Below are positions 35,888-46,600 of a stretch of DNA of 64,000 bases, in pieces. The stretch covers positions 52,865 to 116,864 of the forward strand of contig NZ_LIGE01000024.1 in assembly GCF_001297015.1 (NCBI RefSeq), given 5' to 3'. The notes below the pieces were generated by a model, which was given only the letters and a program-made list of their open reading frames with translations, had not been told where the DNA came from and did no database searches. Position 1 is the first letter of the stretch. Every line of letters starts with the position of its first letter. A program made the translations under genes and the position numbers. The DNA is from Pseudomonas sp. RIT-PI-r (GTDB lineage Bacteria > Pseudomonadota > Gammaproteobacteria > Pseudomonadales > Pseudomonadaceae).

Positions 35888-37615
35888 GTGCCGTTTTCGT
35901 TTCGCGCTGTTTTTCGTCGTTGTTCCACGCGTTGCCCGCTGTTGTCGGCCTTTGTGTTGAGTGTCTGTGCCTCCTCGCTTGAAGCTGCCGAACCTGTCGC
36001 GCCGGGCCAGGAAGTGTTGCGCCAGCAACAACAGCAACAGCGCGATCTGCAACAACTGCAACTGGAACAACGCAAACGTCAACTGGAGCGCGGAGCTTTC
36101 GGGTCGGCGCCAGCGACCCCTGCGCTCGCACCAACCGTTACCCCTGATGAACGTTGCTGGCCGTTGAGCGGCACGCGCATCGGTGGCGTCACGCTGATCG
36201 ACAGCGACAAACTCAATGCACGCATCCAACCGTTGCTGGCGCCGTGCATGGGCGTCAGGCAGATCAATCATCTGCTCGCGACGATCACTGCGATCTACGT
36301 GGAAAAGGGCTACATCGCCAGCCGCCCGTATCTGCTCAGCGCACCGGTGGCGGGGCAATCACTGGATATTCGTGTTGACGAAGGCTACATCGAGTCCATC
36401 GAGCTGGCCGATCAGAGTTTGCCTGTGTCCCTTGGCGGTGCGTTCCCGAACATGCTCGGCGAACCGCTGAACCTTCGCGATCTGGAGCAGGGCCTCGATC
36501 AATTGAATCGGCTGCGCTCGGTAGACCTCACCGCCGACATCGCCCCTGGCAGTGAGCCCGGCGCCTCGCGGATCATCCTGCGCTCGCGCAGCGCTGCGCC
36601 GTCACGCTGGGCCTTGAATGCCGGTATCGACAACCTCGGCAGCGCCAGCACCGGACGTGACCGCGACGCCGTCAGCCTGAGCCTCGACAGCCCGCTGGAG
36701 CTCAACGATTTATTGAGCCTCAGCGCCAGCGACACACTCAATCGGGGCGACCGCTACAGTCGCAATGCCAGCCTGTATTACGCGATTCCTTACGGTTACT
36801 GGACCTACAGCGCGTTCGCCAGCCACGCCGAATATCGCGCGCCGTTCAAGTTGCCCAGCGTGACCTTTCACAGCCGCGGCATCACCGATCAGGTCAGCCT
36901 GCGTGCGGACCGCGTGTTGTGGCGCGACCAGAGTCGCCAGCTCAGCGCCAACCTGCAATTGGCACACAAGGATGTCGACAGCTATCTGGAAAACATCCGG
37001 TTGGGCATTCAGAGTCCGACCCTGACCGTGGCCGAAGCCGGACTCAATCTGTTCTGGCTCGACCGCGCGGTGTGGAACCTCGACATCAACTACGCCCAGG
37101 GTTTGCGCTGGTTCGGTGCCGATGACGACTCCCGGCAATCGGTCAATAACCTGCCCAAGGCACAGTTTCGCAAGTACCGCGCCAGCCTCAGTCAATGGCG
37201 CAATGGTCAGTGCGGCGCGCAGGCGTGGCAGTGGCAGAGCCAGCTTAACGTGCAGTACAGCCCGGACCCGCTACCGGCCATCGAACAGTTGCTCGGCACC
37301 GACGATTCGGCAGTGCGCGGTTATCGCGTCAGCAGTGCCTCGGGTGCCAGCGGTACGATCTGGCGCAACACCCTGCGCCTGCCGCTGCGCAGCGAATGGC
37401 CAATACAGATCACCCCGCGAATGGGCCTCGACAACGGCTGGATCAAAGCCGATCACGGCGCCCACGGGCAACGCCTCAGTGGCGCCAGCCTCGGTCTGAA
37501 TCTGGGCTGGAAAAACCTGCAAGTGGACGTCGATTACCAACGTGCCCTCAACACCCCCGACGGTCTGCAGCACGAGCCGCAAACCTGGCTGATGCGTGTC
37601 GGGGTGCAGATATGA
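35888..37615 (+). CDS. TpsB: two-partner-secretion outer-membrane transporter (ShlB/FhaC family)
   Basis: 575 residues from a GTG start with the ribosome site AAGGAAG. A signal peptide ends near SSLEAAEP; a Gln-rich coiled linker follows (RQQQQQQRDLQQLQLEQRKRQ), then POTRA regions (about 80-230; CMGVRQINHLLATITAIYVEKGYIASRPYL) and a 16-strand barrel ending in LMRVGVQI. The motif family includes VRGYRVSSASG. It would recognise the TPS domain of the next gene's product and thread it across the outer membrane. The gap to the partner is 113 bases. Confidence 0.93.
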   Translation: MPFSFRAVFRRCSTRCPLLSAFVLSVCASSLEAAEPVAPGQEVLRQQQQQQRDLQQLQLEQRKRQLERGAFGSAPATPALAPTVTPDERCWPLSGTRIGGVTLIDSDKLNARIQPLLAPCMGVRQINHLLATITAIYVEKGYIASRPYLLSAPVAGQSLDIRVDEGYIESIELADQSLPVSLGGAFPNMLGEPLNLRDLEQGLDQLNRLRSVDLTADIAPGSEPGASRIILRSRSAAPSRWALNAGIDNLGSASTGRDRDAVSLSLDSPLELNDLLSLSASDTLNRGDRYSRNASLYYAIPYGYWTYSAFASHAEYRAPFKLPSVTFHSRGITDQVSLRADRVLWRDQSRQLSANLQLAHKDVDSYLENIRLGIQSPTLTVAEAGLNLFWLDRAVWNLDINYAQGLRWFGADDDSRQSVNNLPKAQFRKYRASLSQWRNGQCGAQAWQWQSQLNVQYSPDPLPAIEQLLGTDDSAVRGYRVSSASGASGTIWRNTLRLPLRSEWPIQITPRMGLDNGWIKADHGAHGQRLSGASLGLNLGWKNLQVDVDYQRALNTPDGLQHEPQTWLMRVGVQI

Positions 37616-37728
37616 CCGCGACCTGAATCGATAACGCAGTGAACCAACAGCCGTCGGAACTGAGCGCGTCAGCCACGGCCAAGATTAAAACGCGCGACGT
37701 GATGCCGTACTCACATGGAGACGTTTTT

Positions 37729-40700
37729 ATGCCAGCACACACCTTTGCATTTCATCTTTCGCCTCGGGGCAAATTGCGCTGGGCAATCGCCAGCCTGTTC
37801 TTCGCCGTGCACCTGCCGAACGCGATCGCCGGCGGCGTCGTGGTCGCGCCGGGACCGGGCGGCACCGCGCAATTGCAAACCCAGGGCGGTGTGCCCATCG
37901 TCAACATCGTCGCGCCCAACGGTTCGGGCCTGTCGCATAACCAGTTCCTCGACTACAACGTCGACCGTCAGGGCCTTGTGCTGAACAACGCCTTGCAGGC
38001 CGGGCAATCGCAGCTGGCCGGGCAACTGGCGGCCAACCCGCAACTGCAGGGGCAAGCGGCGAGCGTGATCCTCAACGAAGTGATCAGCCGTAATCCGTCC
38101 GCGATCAACGGCGCGCAGGAGATCTTCGGCCGTGCCGCCGATTACGTGCTGGCCAACCCTAACGGCATCTCGGTCAATGGCGGCAGTTTCATCAACACGC
38201 CGAACGCCAACCTGGTGGTCGGTCGTCCGGAGCTGATCGACGGCAAACTGCAAAGCCTGAACACCCGCGACGCCAGCGGTCAGTTGCAGATTCAGGGCGG
38301 CGGCCTGCGTAACGCTGAGGGCTCGATCAACCTGATTGCCCCGCGTATCGACAGCCAGGGCGCGATTAGTGCTCGCGATAGCCTCAACCTCACGGTCGGA
38401 CGCAATCAGGTCGATTACGCCAGTGGCCAAGTGAAAACCGTAGACCCGGCGGGCAACACTGCCGACGGACGCATCGACGCCAGCCTGTTCGGCGCCATGC
38501 AGGCCGGACGGATCAATATCGTCAGCACCGCCGAAGGTGCCGGCGTGCGCGTAGGTGCGGTGCAGGTCGCCGGACGCGATGGCGTGCAGATTCGTTCTGC
38601 CGGCGACCTCACGGTCAGCGGTGAAGCGCTGGCCAACAGCCTCGATGTCACCCGCGCCGGTATCCGTAGCAGTCACGGCGATGTCGGCCTGCACAGCGGC
38701 AAAGACCTGACCCTGGCCGCCACCGACGTCAGCGGCCGTGACGTGATTGCCGAGGCCAGACGCAACCTCACCCTGACCACGGTCGAAAGCCGCAAGCTTC
38801 AGGAAAAGCGTGAAAGCTGGAACAACAGCACCATCGGCATCACCTGGGAAACCTACGACCGCACCCAGACCGATAGCGAAACCCGCCAGCATGGCAGTCA
38901 GATCGCTGCCAGCCGCGACGCCAGACTGTCGTCCGGCAAAGACACCGAACTGAAAGCCGCCAAGGTCGAAGCGGCGAAAAATCTCAGTGTGCAAAGTGGC
39001 GGCGATCTGCGCCTGAGCGCCGCCACCGAAAGCCATACCCAGACCGATCAGGGCAACCATCGCAAGCATCTGTGGAAAGCCGACTGGAACAACAGCAGCG
39101 AAGAACAGCGCAATATCACCAGCCAGTTGAAGGCCGGCAATATCGCCCTGCAAACTGCCGCATTGTTGCGCTCCGAAGGCGCTGAACTGACCAGTAGCGG
39201 CGACCTGCAACTGGCCGGCAAACAAGTCGAAATCACCACTGCCACGCGGACTGATCGCAGCAGCGACACTGGCTATTCCGGTGACCTGGTCGGTGGCGGT
39301 TTCTTCGGCAAGACCGGCGATGCCGACAAGGGACAGAACCAGCATCAGGGCAGCAAAATCAACGCCGCCGGCAAGCTGATCGTCAAGGCTGACGACGTGC
39401 GCATCAGCGGCAGTCAAGTGCGCGGCGGCAGCGACGCCAGTGTGATCAGCGACAAGGGTTCGCTGGTGATCGATGGCGTACAGGACACCCGCCACAGCAA
39501 CAATCACGACAAAGACAGCAAGTTCTTCGGTATCAGCAAAGACGAGTCGCGGCAGAACAGCAATGACAGCACCACGGTGCGCAGCGAACTGGTGTCCGAC
39601 AGCAACCTCAAACTCAAGAGCGCCAAAGACCTTGCAGTGGCAGGCTCGACGGTCAAGGCAGGCGGTGCGTTAACGGCCGACGCGGCGGGGAATGTCAATG
39701 TGCATTCCGCACAAAACACTCACGACAGCAGTGCGATCACTGAAACGCGTGGCTTTGATGCCTACGCCAAAGAGCAGACGCCAGAGCAATATCGTGCCGG
39801 CGTTCACTACGAAGCCAAACAGCAGACAGTGACCAGCACCGACGTCACTCAGCAAGCCTCCAGCCTCAGCGGTGGCAGCGTGCAGGTGAAGGCGGGCGGT
39901 GACGTCACGCTCAAAGGCGCACAGGTGAAATCCACGGCGGGTGATACCACGCTGAGTGGCAAGAACGTCTCGTTGCTGGCCGAACAGGACAGCCACAAAA
40001 CCAGCTCTGACACATCCAGCACCGGCGGCGGTTTCTACTACACCGGCGGTCTTGATCGCGCGGGCAGTGGCGTCGATTTCGCCCACAGCAGCGTGCAAGA
40101 CTCGACCGGCAAAAGCACGGCGCAAACCACTGACCTGCAGAGCAGCGGTGGCCTGAGCATCAATGCCGAAAAACTCGCCACCGAAGGTGCACAACTGCAG
40201 GCAGGCAACGGTCTGCAGGTTGTCGCCAATGCAGTCGACAACCGCGCGGCCAGCAACAGCGACAGCAGCACCCACGCCGAGAGCAACTGGTCGGCGGACA
40301 TCGGCGCCAATGTCGAGTACAAAGACATCGCCCGACCGATTGCCGGTGTGGTCAAAGAGGTCTTGAACGGCAAGGTGCCGGACAAGGATGCTTTGGCCAA
40401 TCTCGGTCAGCCGAATGTCGGTATCGACGTCGCGATCGGTCATGGCAGCGCGACTAAAACCGAGCAGACCAACAACGCCGTGGTCAGCCGTTTTGATGGC
40501 GGCAACGTCGAAGTGAAAGTCGCCGGCACATTGCATGACCAAGGCAGCCAGTACAACGCCAGTGCCGGCACAGTGAACATCAGCGCCGACACACTGGTCG
40601 CCGATGCTGTCAGCAACACCCACAGCAGCACTGATAACGCCGTGGATGCCAAGGTCGATGTACGCGTCTACACCAAGACCGGTGAAGACGTGAACGTCGC

Positions 40701-42195
40701 CGGCAGTGGCGCGGGTGGCAGTCGCACTTCGAGCAAAGACAGTTCCACTGCGGTGGTCGGCGGTTATGCCGGCAGTCAGGGCGTGAACATCAAAACCGCT
40801 GGCGATGCACAATTCGCCGGCAGCCGTTTCGATGGCGGAGAGGGGGGCGTGAACATCCACAGCGGTGGTGATCTGGCGCTGAACCTGGCCAATGATCGCC
40901 AGCACAGCAGCGACAGCAACCTGCGCGGCAATGGCTCGTTGACGGTCGGCACCTTGCCGGGCACTGACGGTACCAACGTCGATCTCGGCGCCGGCTTCCA
41001 ACTCGATCACAGCGGCAAGCAAACTACTGACACTCAGGCGCACGTGGCAAGCATCAGCGGCAACGGCGTGCAGTTGAGCAGCGCTGGCAATCAGGTCCAG
41101 CAAGGCACGAAAATCGACAGCAGCGGCGCCATCGATTTGCACGCCGAAGGCAAACTCGATCTGCAAGCAGCCAGCGATACCCACATCGCTTCCGGCAGCA
41201 ATCTCGGCGGTGGACTGAAGGGCGGCGGCAGCAAGAGCAGCAGCGAGAAGAGCAGTGATCAGGGCGCAAATCTGAGCGCCAACTTCAACATCGGTCGAGT
41301 CAATGAGAACGCGCAGACCCTGACCGGTGGTCAGCTCAACAGTCAGCGCGCAATCGCCTTGAGCGGCGATTCGGTGCACCTGCAAGGCACGCAAGTCAGC
41401 GCGCCAAACGTCAGCATCGACGCGCAGAAGGGCGGTTACGTGCAGGAGTCGGCGCAGTCCACCGATAACCGCAACAACTGGAACGTCGCGCTGAACGCCG
41501 GCGGCAATCTGAGCAAAAGCACGCCCACCGCTGCCGACGAAAAGGCCAGCAGCGATCACGGTTTTAATGCCGGGGCCAAGGTCGCTGTCGATTATCAGCA
41601 AGGCACCACGCAGCAGAACAGCCAGATCAAGGCTGACACAGTGCTGTTGAACAGTGCGGGTGACGCACAACTGGCGGGCGCGCGCATCGACGCGAACCAT
41701 GTCAGCGGCAAGGTCGCCGGTGATCTGACCGTCGAGAGCCGTCAGGACTCGCAAACCCAGGCCAAGGTCGATGTCGATCTGGGCCTGACCGCGAAGAAAA
41801 CCCCAGCCGATGACAAAGGGAAACTTGCCGGCACCGACTACAAGCCAACGCTGAAAGCGCAGGGCGAATATGCGCACAAGGACAGTGTTGCGCAGGCTTC
41901 CGGCATCAGCGCCAGCCAAGGGGTCAACCTTGCCGTCGGCGGCGCCACGCAATTGACCGGCGCGCGGATCACCTCGTCAGAAGCCAAAGTCGATCTCGGC
42001 GCTTCGAAGGTCAGCAGCAGCGACTTGAGCAACCGTGACTACGGCGTCAAAGCCGGTCTCGACCTGCCGCATAAAACCGAGGAAAACGCACCGAAGGTCT
42101 CCCTTGAAAACGGCAATCTGAAAATCGGGCCGGTTACCCTCAGCGGTCATCTGGACAGCCAGACCCTGCAAGCGGGCATCGACGAAAAAGGCTGA
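37729..42195 (+). CDS. TpsA: filamentous-haemagglutinin-like exoprotein
   Basis: 1488 residues. The start at 37729 has the site GGAGA seven bases upstream and gives a signal peptide through AVHLPNAIAGG; GTG at 37639 and ATG at 37702 would lengthen it. The TPS secretion domain (about 35-270) has SGLSHNQFLDYNVDRQGLVLNN and VLANPNGISVNGG. The rest is a long Ser/Asp/Gly/Lys-rich beta-helix of short haemagglutinin repeats. No VENN motif or toxin-like tail is visible and the protein stops cleanly at LQAGIDEKG, so it looks like an adhesin or surface fibre rather than a CdiA-type toxin; that is inference. Confidence 0.92.
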   Translation: MPAHTFAFHLSPRGKLRWAIASLFFAVHLPNAIAGGVVVAPGPGGTAQLQTQGGVPIVNIVAPNGSGLSHNQFLDYNVDRQGLVLNNALQAGQSQLAGQLAANPQLQGQAASVILNEVISRNPSAINGAQEIFGRAADYVLANPNGISVNGGSFINTPNANLVVGRPELIDGKLQSLNTRDASGQLQIQGGGLRNAEGSINLIAPRIDSQGAISARDSLNLTVGRNQVDYASGQVKTVDPAGNTADGRIDASLFGAMQAGRINIVSTAEGAGVRVGAVQVAGRDGVQIRSAGDLTVSGEALANSLDVTRAGIRSSHGDVGLHSGKDLTLAATDVSGRDVIAEARRNLTLTTVESRKLQEKRESWNNSTIGITWETYDRTQTDSETRQHGSQIAASRDARLSSGKDTELKAAKVEAAKNLSVQSGGDLRLSAATESHTQTDQGNHRKHLWKADWNNSSEEQRNITSQLKAGNIALQTAALLRSEGAELTSSGDLQLAGKQVEITTATRTDRSSDTGYSGDLVGGGFFGKTGDADKGQNQHQGSKINAAGKLIVKADDVRISGSQVRGGSDASVISDKGSLVIDGVQDTRHSNNHDKDSKFFGISKDESRQNSNDSTTVRSELVSDSNLKLKSAKDLAVAGSTVKAGGALTADAAGNVNVHSAQNTHDSSAITETRGFDAYAKEQTPEQYRAGVHYEAKQQTVTSTDVTQQASSLSGGSVQVKAGGDVTLKGAQVKSTAGDTTLSGKNVSLLAEQDSHKTSSDTSSTGGGFYYTGGLDRAGSGVDFAHSSVQDSTGKSTAQTTDLQSSGGLSINAEKLATEGAQLQAGNGLQVVANAVDNRAASNSDSSTHAESNWSADIGANVEYKDIARPIAGVVKEVLNGKVPDKDALANLGQPNVGIDVAIGHGSATKTEQTNNAVVSRFDGGNVEVKVAGTLHDQGSQYNASAGTVNISADTLVADAVSNTHSSTDNAVDAKVDVRVYTKTGEDVNVAGSGAGGSRTSSKDSSTAVVGGYAGSQGVNIKTAGDAQFAGSRFDGGEGGVNIHSGGDLALNLANDRQHSSDSNLRGNGSLTVGTLPGTDGTNVDLGAGFQLDHSGKQTTDTQAHVASISGNGVQLSSAGNQVQQGTKIDSSGAIDLHAEGKLDLQAASDTHIASGSNLGGGLKGGGSKSSSEKSSDQGANLSANFNIGRVNENAQTLTGGQLNSQRAIALSGDSVHLQGTQVSAPNVSIDAQKGGYVQESAQSTDNRNNWNVALNAGGNLSKSTPTAADEKASSDHGFNAGAKVAVDYQQGTTQQNSQIKADTVLLNSAGDAQLAGARIDANHVSGKVAGDLTVESRQDSQTQAKVDVDLGLTAKKTPADDKGKLAGTDYKPTLKAQGEYAHKDSVAQASGISASQGVNLAVGGATQLTGARITSSEAKVDLGASKVSSSDLSNRDYGVKAGLDLPHKTEENAPKVSLENGNLKIGPVTLSGHLDSQTLQAGIDEKG

Positions 42196-42210
42196 TCCCC
42201 AGCGCAAAAC

Positions 42211-42300
42211 CCTGTAGGAGCGAGCCTGCTCGCGAAGGCGTCAGTTCAGTCAGCGAAATGCCTGACTGATATGGCGCTTTTGCGAGCAGGCTCGTTCCTG
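42211..42300. repeat. Inverted intergenic palindromic repeat, family A
   Basis: Inverted TGTAGGAGCGAGCCTGCTCG units just after the TpsA stop; the right arm is slightly diverged (TTTTGCGAGCAGGCTCGTTCC). Confidence 0.88.
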
Positions 42301-42767
42301 TTTTTTTGCTCGAAGTACAACGGCGGGGGCCGTCGTTTCGCGTCTGGCTCCTCGTAAATGCACGAGTGATAGGCGGACAGCTCCACGCCACCGCTGGTAC
42401 CTTACCGCTCTTCAATCAACCGATTGCCGCGATGCCGGCAGACGTTGTGAAACCGTGGATCTGGCACTAGCGGTTGTGCGCAACGACCATGCATTGGTCG
42501 AACAGATCAGTGACCACAAACTGCCAAAGCCGGTACGTTCTTCACGTGTGGGATCTAAACCAGGGCGAGGGGGCAGTGATGGGGTTGATGAACTGCGGCC
42601 GGTAGGACGAGGAAAATATCAAAGCCGCGAAGGCCTGCGTAAATGACCGGGCGCGAGTAAAGTCGGTAAGATGTTGTTAATGCCCAATGGCCACTAGTCG
42701 CGCTTCGGGTTTCCATGGATGGCTTCAGGACTCTGAGTGCCAAGTGTCAAAAGGTAATGGGTGAACA
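42301..42767 (+). other. Gap upstream of the hydrolase/caspase module, no supported gene
   Basis: About 470 bases with weaker codon bias than the flanks. A 63-codon frame at 42455-42646 has no good start context and no recognisable motif. The last 150 bases are comparatively AT-rich and should hold the promoter of the next operon, but I cannot fix one with confidence. Confidence 0.4.
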
Positions 42768-43604
42768 ATGGCAACGATCATTGGTGTGCACGGCATCGGG
42801 CATCAGTTCAGTGGTGAACATTCATTGGGTGAGCAGTGGCTTCCGGCGATCAAGGATGGTCTCGCGCGTGCCGGACGAGAGTTGCCTGACGAGGTGACCT
42901 TCAAATGTGCCTTCTACGGGGACTTGTTTCGGCCAAAGGGTAAAGGTGCGATACCGCCCTACGGCGCCAAGGATGTCGATGCCTGGGAGGCGCAACTGCT
43001 CAAGGCATGGTGGGAGGAGGCGGCTAGAATTGATCCCGCTGTTCGCGCACCTGACGAGACTACCAAAGCGGGTCTGGTGACGTTCGTCCAGCGCGGTCTC
43101 AATGCGTTGACACGATCAAAATTTTTTTCCGGTCAGTTGGAGAAAATGATGATCAGTGATTTGAAGCAGGTCTATCGATACTTCCATGAAGATTCAATCC
43201 GTCAGGCCGCTCGTGACAGCATTGAAAAGTGGATGAATGACGATACGCGGGTGATTGTTGCCCATTCTTTGGGCTCAGTGGTTGCCTACGAGGCTTTATG
43301 CGCAAACCCTCAGTGGCCCGTCCAGCACTTGATTACATTGGGTTCGCCACTGGGCATCCGTAATCTGATTTTCGATGCCCTGCAACCCGCACCGCAACGT
43401 GAGCTTGGTGCATGGCCAGGCAACGTACAGCACTGGACCAATATTTCAGACAGCGGTGATGTAGTGGCCTTGACGAAAAAACTTGAGCCCTTGTTCATGC
43501 CGCGAATTGTCGATGTAAGCGTCGCCAATGGTATGAAAGTCCACGATGCGAGCCGCTACCTCACGACCCGGGAGGTGGGAGATGCCATCGCAGCCGCTAT
43601 CTGA
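42768..43604 (+). CDS. Lipase-like alpha/beta hydrolase, first gene of a putative NLR-type conflict module
   Basis: 278 residues. The N-terminal strand and oxyanion loop read TIIGVHGIGHQF; the nucleophile elbow is VIVAHSLGS with Ser167; likely acid and base are Asp231 (SDSGDVVAL) and His259 (KVHDASRYL). No signal peptide or membrane helix is seen, so it should act in the cytoplasm, perhaps on lipids or esters. It overlaps the next gene by 23 bases, so both are translated together. Its substrate is unknown. In this context it could be an effector switched on by the partner's protease, or a regulator; both are inference. Codon use is more AT-rich than in the flanking genes. Confidence 0.85.
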   Translation: MATIIGVHGIGHQFSGEHSLGEQWLPAIKDGLARAGRELPDEVTFKCAFYGDLFRPKGKGAIPPYGAKDVDAWEAQLLKAWWEEAARIDPAVRAPDETTKAGLVTFVQRGLNALTRSKFFSGQLEKMMISDLKQVYRYFHEDSIRQAARDSIEKWMNDDTRVIVAHSLGSVVAYEALCANPQWPVQHLITLGSPLGIRNLIFDALQPAPQRELGAWPGNVQHWTNISDSGDVVALTKKLEPLFMPRIVDVSVANGMKVHDASRYLTTREVGDAIAAAI

Positions 43605-46600
43605 CAGTTATCGACGTCGTTTGCTTGCCACTGGCACTAGTCAATTCGATAACCATGCAACGCTGTCTCGGGTTCCGGACGAGGTTGAAACAATCAAGTC
43701 GGCCTTCGGTGCATTGCACTATGAGGTCGTTCCGGCAGAACTTGATATGGATCCCCGAGAACTGCAGGATCTTATTTTCCAAGCTTGTGCAGACTGCACT
43801 GAAAACGATTTGCTGGTGCTCTACTACACGGGCCACGGTGAAAGTGACAACCAACTCTATTTATTGTCCCGTGAGTCACAGCAGGCGGCAGAGGATCACC
43901 CAGGGCTGGCGGTAAAAGTTGTCGATCTGGCACAGATTCTGATCAAGACCAGAGCAGCGCAGGTTCTCTTGATCCTTGATGTCTGTTATGCCGGCACGGG
44001 AGCTGGTGATTTTCTCAGAATAGCGGCCGATCTGATCAGGCAGCAGCCCTCCTTGAGTCCGGCCTATGTAATCGCGGCCACGCGATCGCGAGATGAGGCG
44101 GATGAGGGTGCCTTGAGCGAGGCGTTGGCTAAAGCGTTGGCTAATCCCGATGGTCAGTTCGGCGGTGCTACGCAGCGCTACCTGGCCATGGATGAAGTGA
44201 TGGAGGCGATCAGAGAATATCTCGCCGAACGCTTTCCCAAGCAGGAAGCTCAATTGGCGGGTGCAAGCCTGAAAGGTCGTTGCCTGTTGTTCCCTAATCC
44301 CCAGTACCGCCCTCATATCGGCCCAGGCCTGGATCTGGCCAGCCAGCGAGTGTTTGATGAACATTGGTTACCCAAAGCCGGAGGGGTCGAAGGTGGGTGG
44401 GTCGGGAGCTATTTCACCGGTCGTCATCGCGCGCTGCGACAAATAGGAGAATGGCTCGCACAGGTCGATACTCATGGGCGCGCTCTGGTAGTGACCGGTG
44501 GCCCGGGAACAGGCAAATCAGCATTGTTGGGGCGCATCGTTTCGCAGTCCGAGCCGCGTTTTCGCGATCAGGTGATTGCAGTTGATGGATCTTCATTGGA
44601 CGCTGCTGACGTAATACCTGAAGGCATCGTCGATATCGCCATACATGCCCGGCACAAACTGTTGAGCGAGGTATTGAGCGAGATCGCGGACAAGCTGGAT
44701 CTGTCGGATCGTGACTTGCCATCGGTGCTTGAATCACTGGAAAAATGCGGCAGAAAAACGGTGATTGTCATTGATGCTCTGGATGAAGCAGCCGACAGCC
44801 AGACTATTTTGCAGCAGCTGTTGTTGCCATTGGCGGCATTCAAGCATGTCTTTCTGTTAGTGGGAACTCGTCCCGACGCTACTTCATTGCAACAGCGTTT
44901 TGAGGGGTTTGGGCCAGATACTGTGGAAGTCAATCTCGAACATTCGCTGCATACGGAGCCCGGCGAGGTGGTGTTGTACGTCGAGCGACGGCTGTTAGCC
45001 AGCGAAGAACCACGGCGCTTTACGCCCTATCGCAAGCATCCCGAAATCGCTCGAAAGGTTGCCGAGGCTGTGGCCCAGCGAGCGAAGAACGTATTTCTGG
45101 TGGCACATACCGTCGCACTCAGGCTGTTCAAGATGGGCAAAATGGTCGACACGAGTCGCCCTGACTGGATGGATCATCTATCAACCGAGTTGGCTGACGC
45201 ATTCAATCAGTACCTGGCCCCCTTGGAAGAGGGTAAGGACGGGCTGAATATCGCCACCGCCCGCGCGGTTTTGCTGGCTTTGGCGTTTGCCGAAGGTGAA
45301 GGCTTACCGTGGGCTGATTTATGGCGTTCAGCGGCCAGTGCCTTGAGCGGTCAGGCGATCACCGATGCGGATATCATTGCCGTGCGCAAATTTGCGGCGC
45401 CCTTTATTGTGGAGTCCATGGAGAGCGATCGGTCGGTTTATCGGCTTTACCATGAGCAGTTGGCAGAGCATCTGCTCGAAAGTGATGGCCAGGCCCCGGC
45501 CCTGTCACGCCACTTGTGGCAAGCATTGCTGGCCTGTGTACCTGCAAATTCCGAGGGGCGTCATGACTGGCTGCGTGCTCACCCTTATCTGAAACGTCAT
45601 GCCGCAAGCTTTGCAGTCAAGGCGGGCATGTTACAGGCGCTCCTCGACGAACCGGCATTTCTGGTGGCCAGCGATCCGGCTATCTTGCGCCGTTATCTCA
45701 ACCCTCAGTCGTCTCTCGCTCAGCCAATGGTTCAGGCCTATTTGCGAGCCTTTGGAGCTTTGCGGGAGTTGCCCGAAGCAGAGCGTCGATCCTACCTCGC
45801 ACTGACATCCCTGCAGAACGGGATTGAAGAGTCAGTCCCCTTGCCGGGCGAGGAGCGTTCTCGGTGGATGCCACTCTGGGCGACCTGGAATTCGCCTGAA
45901 GGCAACAGCGTGCTGGTTTCGCGAGATTCACGAGTGACCGCATTGAGTCTTGGTCAGTGGGATGGCCGTACTCAGGTGGCACTGGTCGGGCGCGAGGATG
46001 GATTGATTGAAGTCTTTCAGCTCGACAATGGCAGGCAGTTGGCGGCTTGGCAGCCCATTGTGGGCAGCTGGATTTCACACTTGGCAATCATCGCAACGCC
46101 AAGCGGTGAAGTATTGGTTGCGAGTGGGGGGGAGGGTTGGCTGGCGACAACGAATCTTCGAACCAAGCGCGATATTTATGTCCCTTTCTCTGAGCAGAAC
46201 GGTCGCATCACTGCGTTGACGGTATGCCAGCAAGGCGATCGCTTTCTGTGTGTAAGTGCTCATGAGCGAAAGCTTGCACGTACCAGCTTAGATGACAGAG
46301 TTGAGCTAGAAGGTGATCTACGAGTCTGGGATTTGACTGACCTCGGCCTGATTCATCACAGAGTCGCTGCTTCACGCGCCCGGATTCTGGCTGTGGCGAT
46401 TGTTTTTACGTCCGACGGTCTTCGAATTCTGTCAGCAGGCGATAGTTTCTTCGATGGCGTGCGATGTGCCAGAACCCTGAAAATGTGGAAGCTTGATCTG
46501 GAGTTTCTGTGGCAAATACCTGCCACGATCGAAAGCGAATGTATTTCATCTATCCGCCTGCGCATGGTGGATGGTGCTACGTATGCGATAACCAACGATT

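Noticed and set aside
39670..41952. Open frame of 760 codons on the minus strand opposite the TpsA gene
   Set aside because: The repetitive Ser/Gly/Asp codons of TpsA leave the opposite strand free of stops. No motif or start context.
37729..42195. TpsA as a CdiA contact-dependent inhibition toxin
   Set aside because: No VENN motif, no toxin-like C-terminal domain and no small immunity gene follow.
42455..42646. 63-codon frame upstream of the hydrolase gene as a third module member
   Set aside because: No ribosome site, no motif, and an Arg/Gly-rich composition typical of non-coding GC-rich frames.
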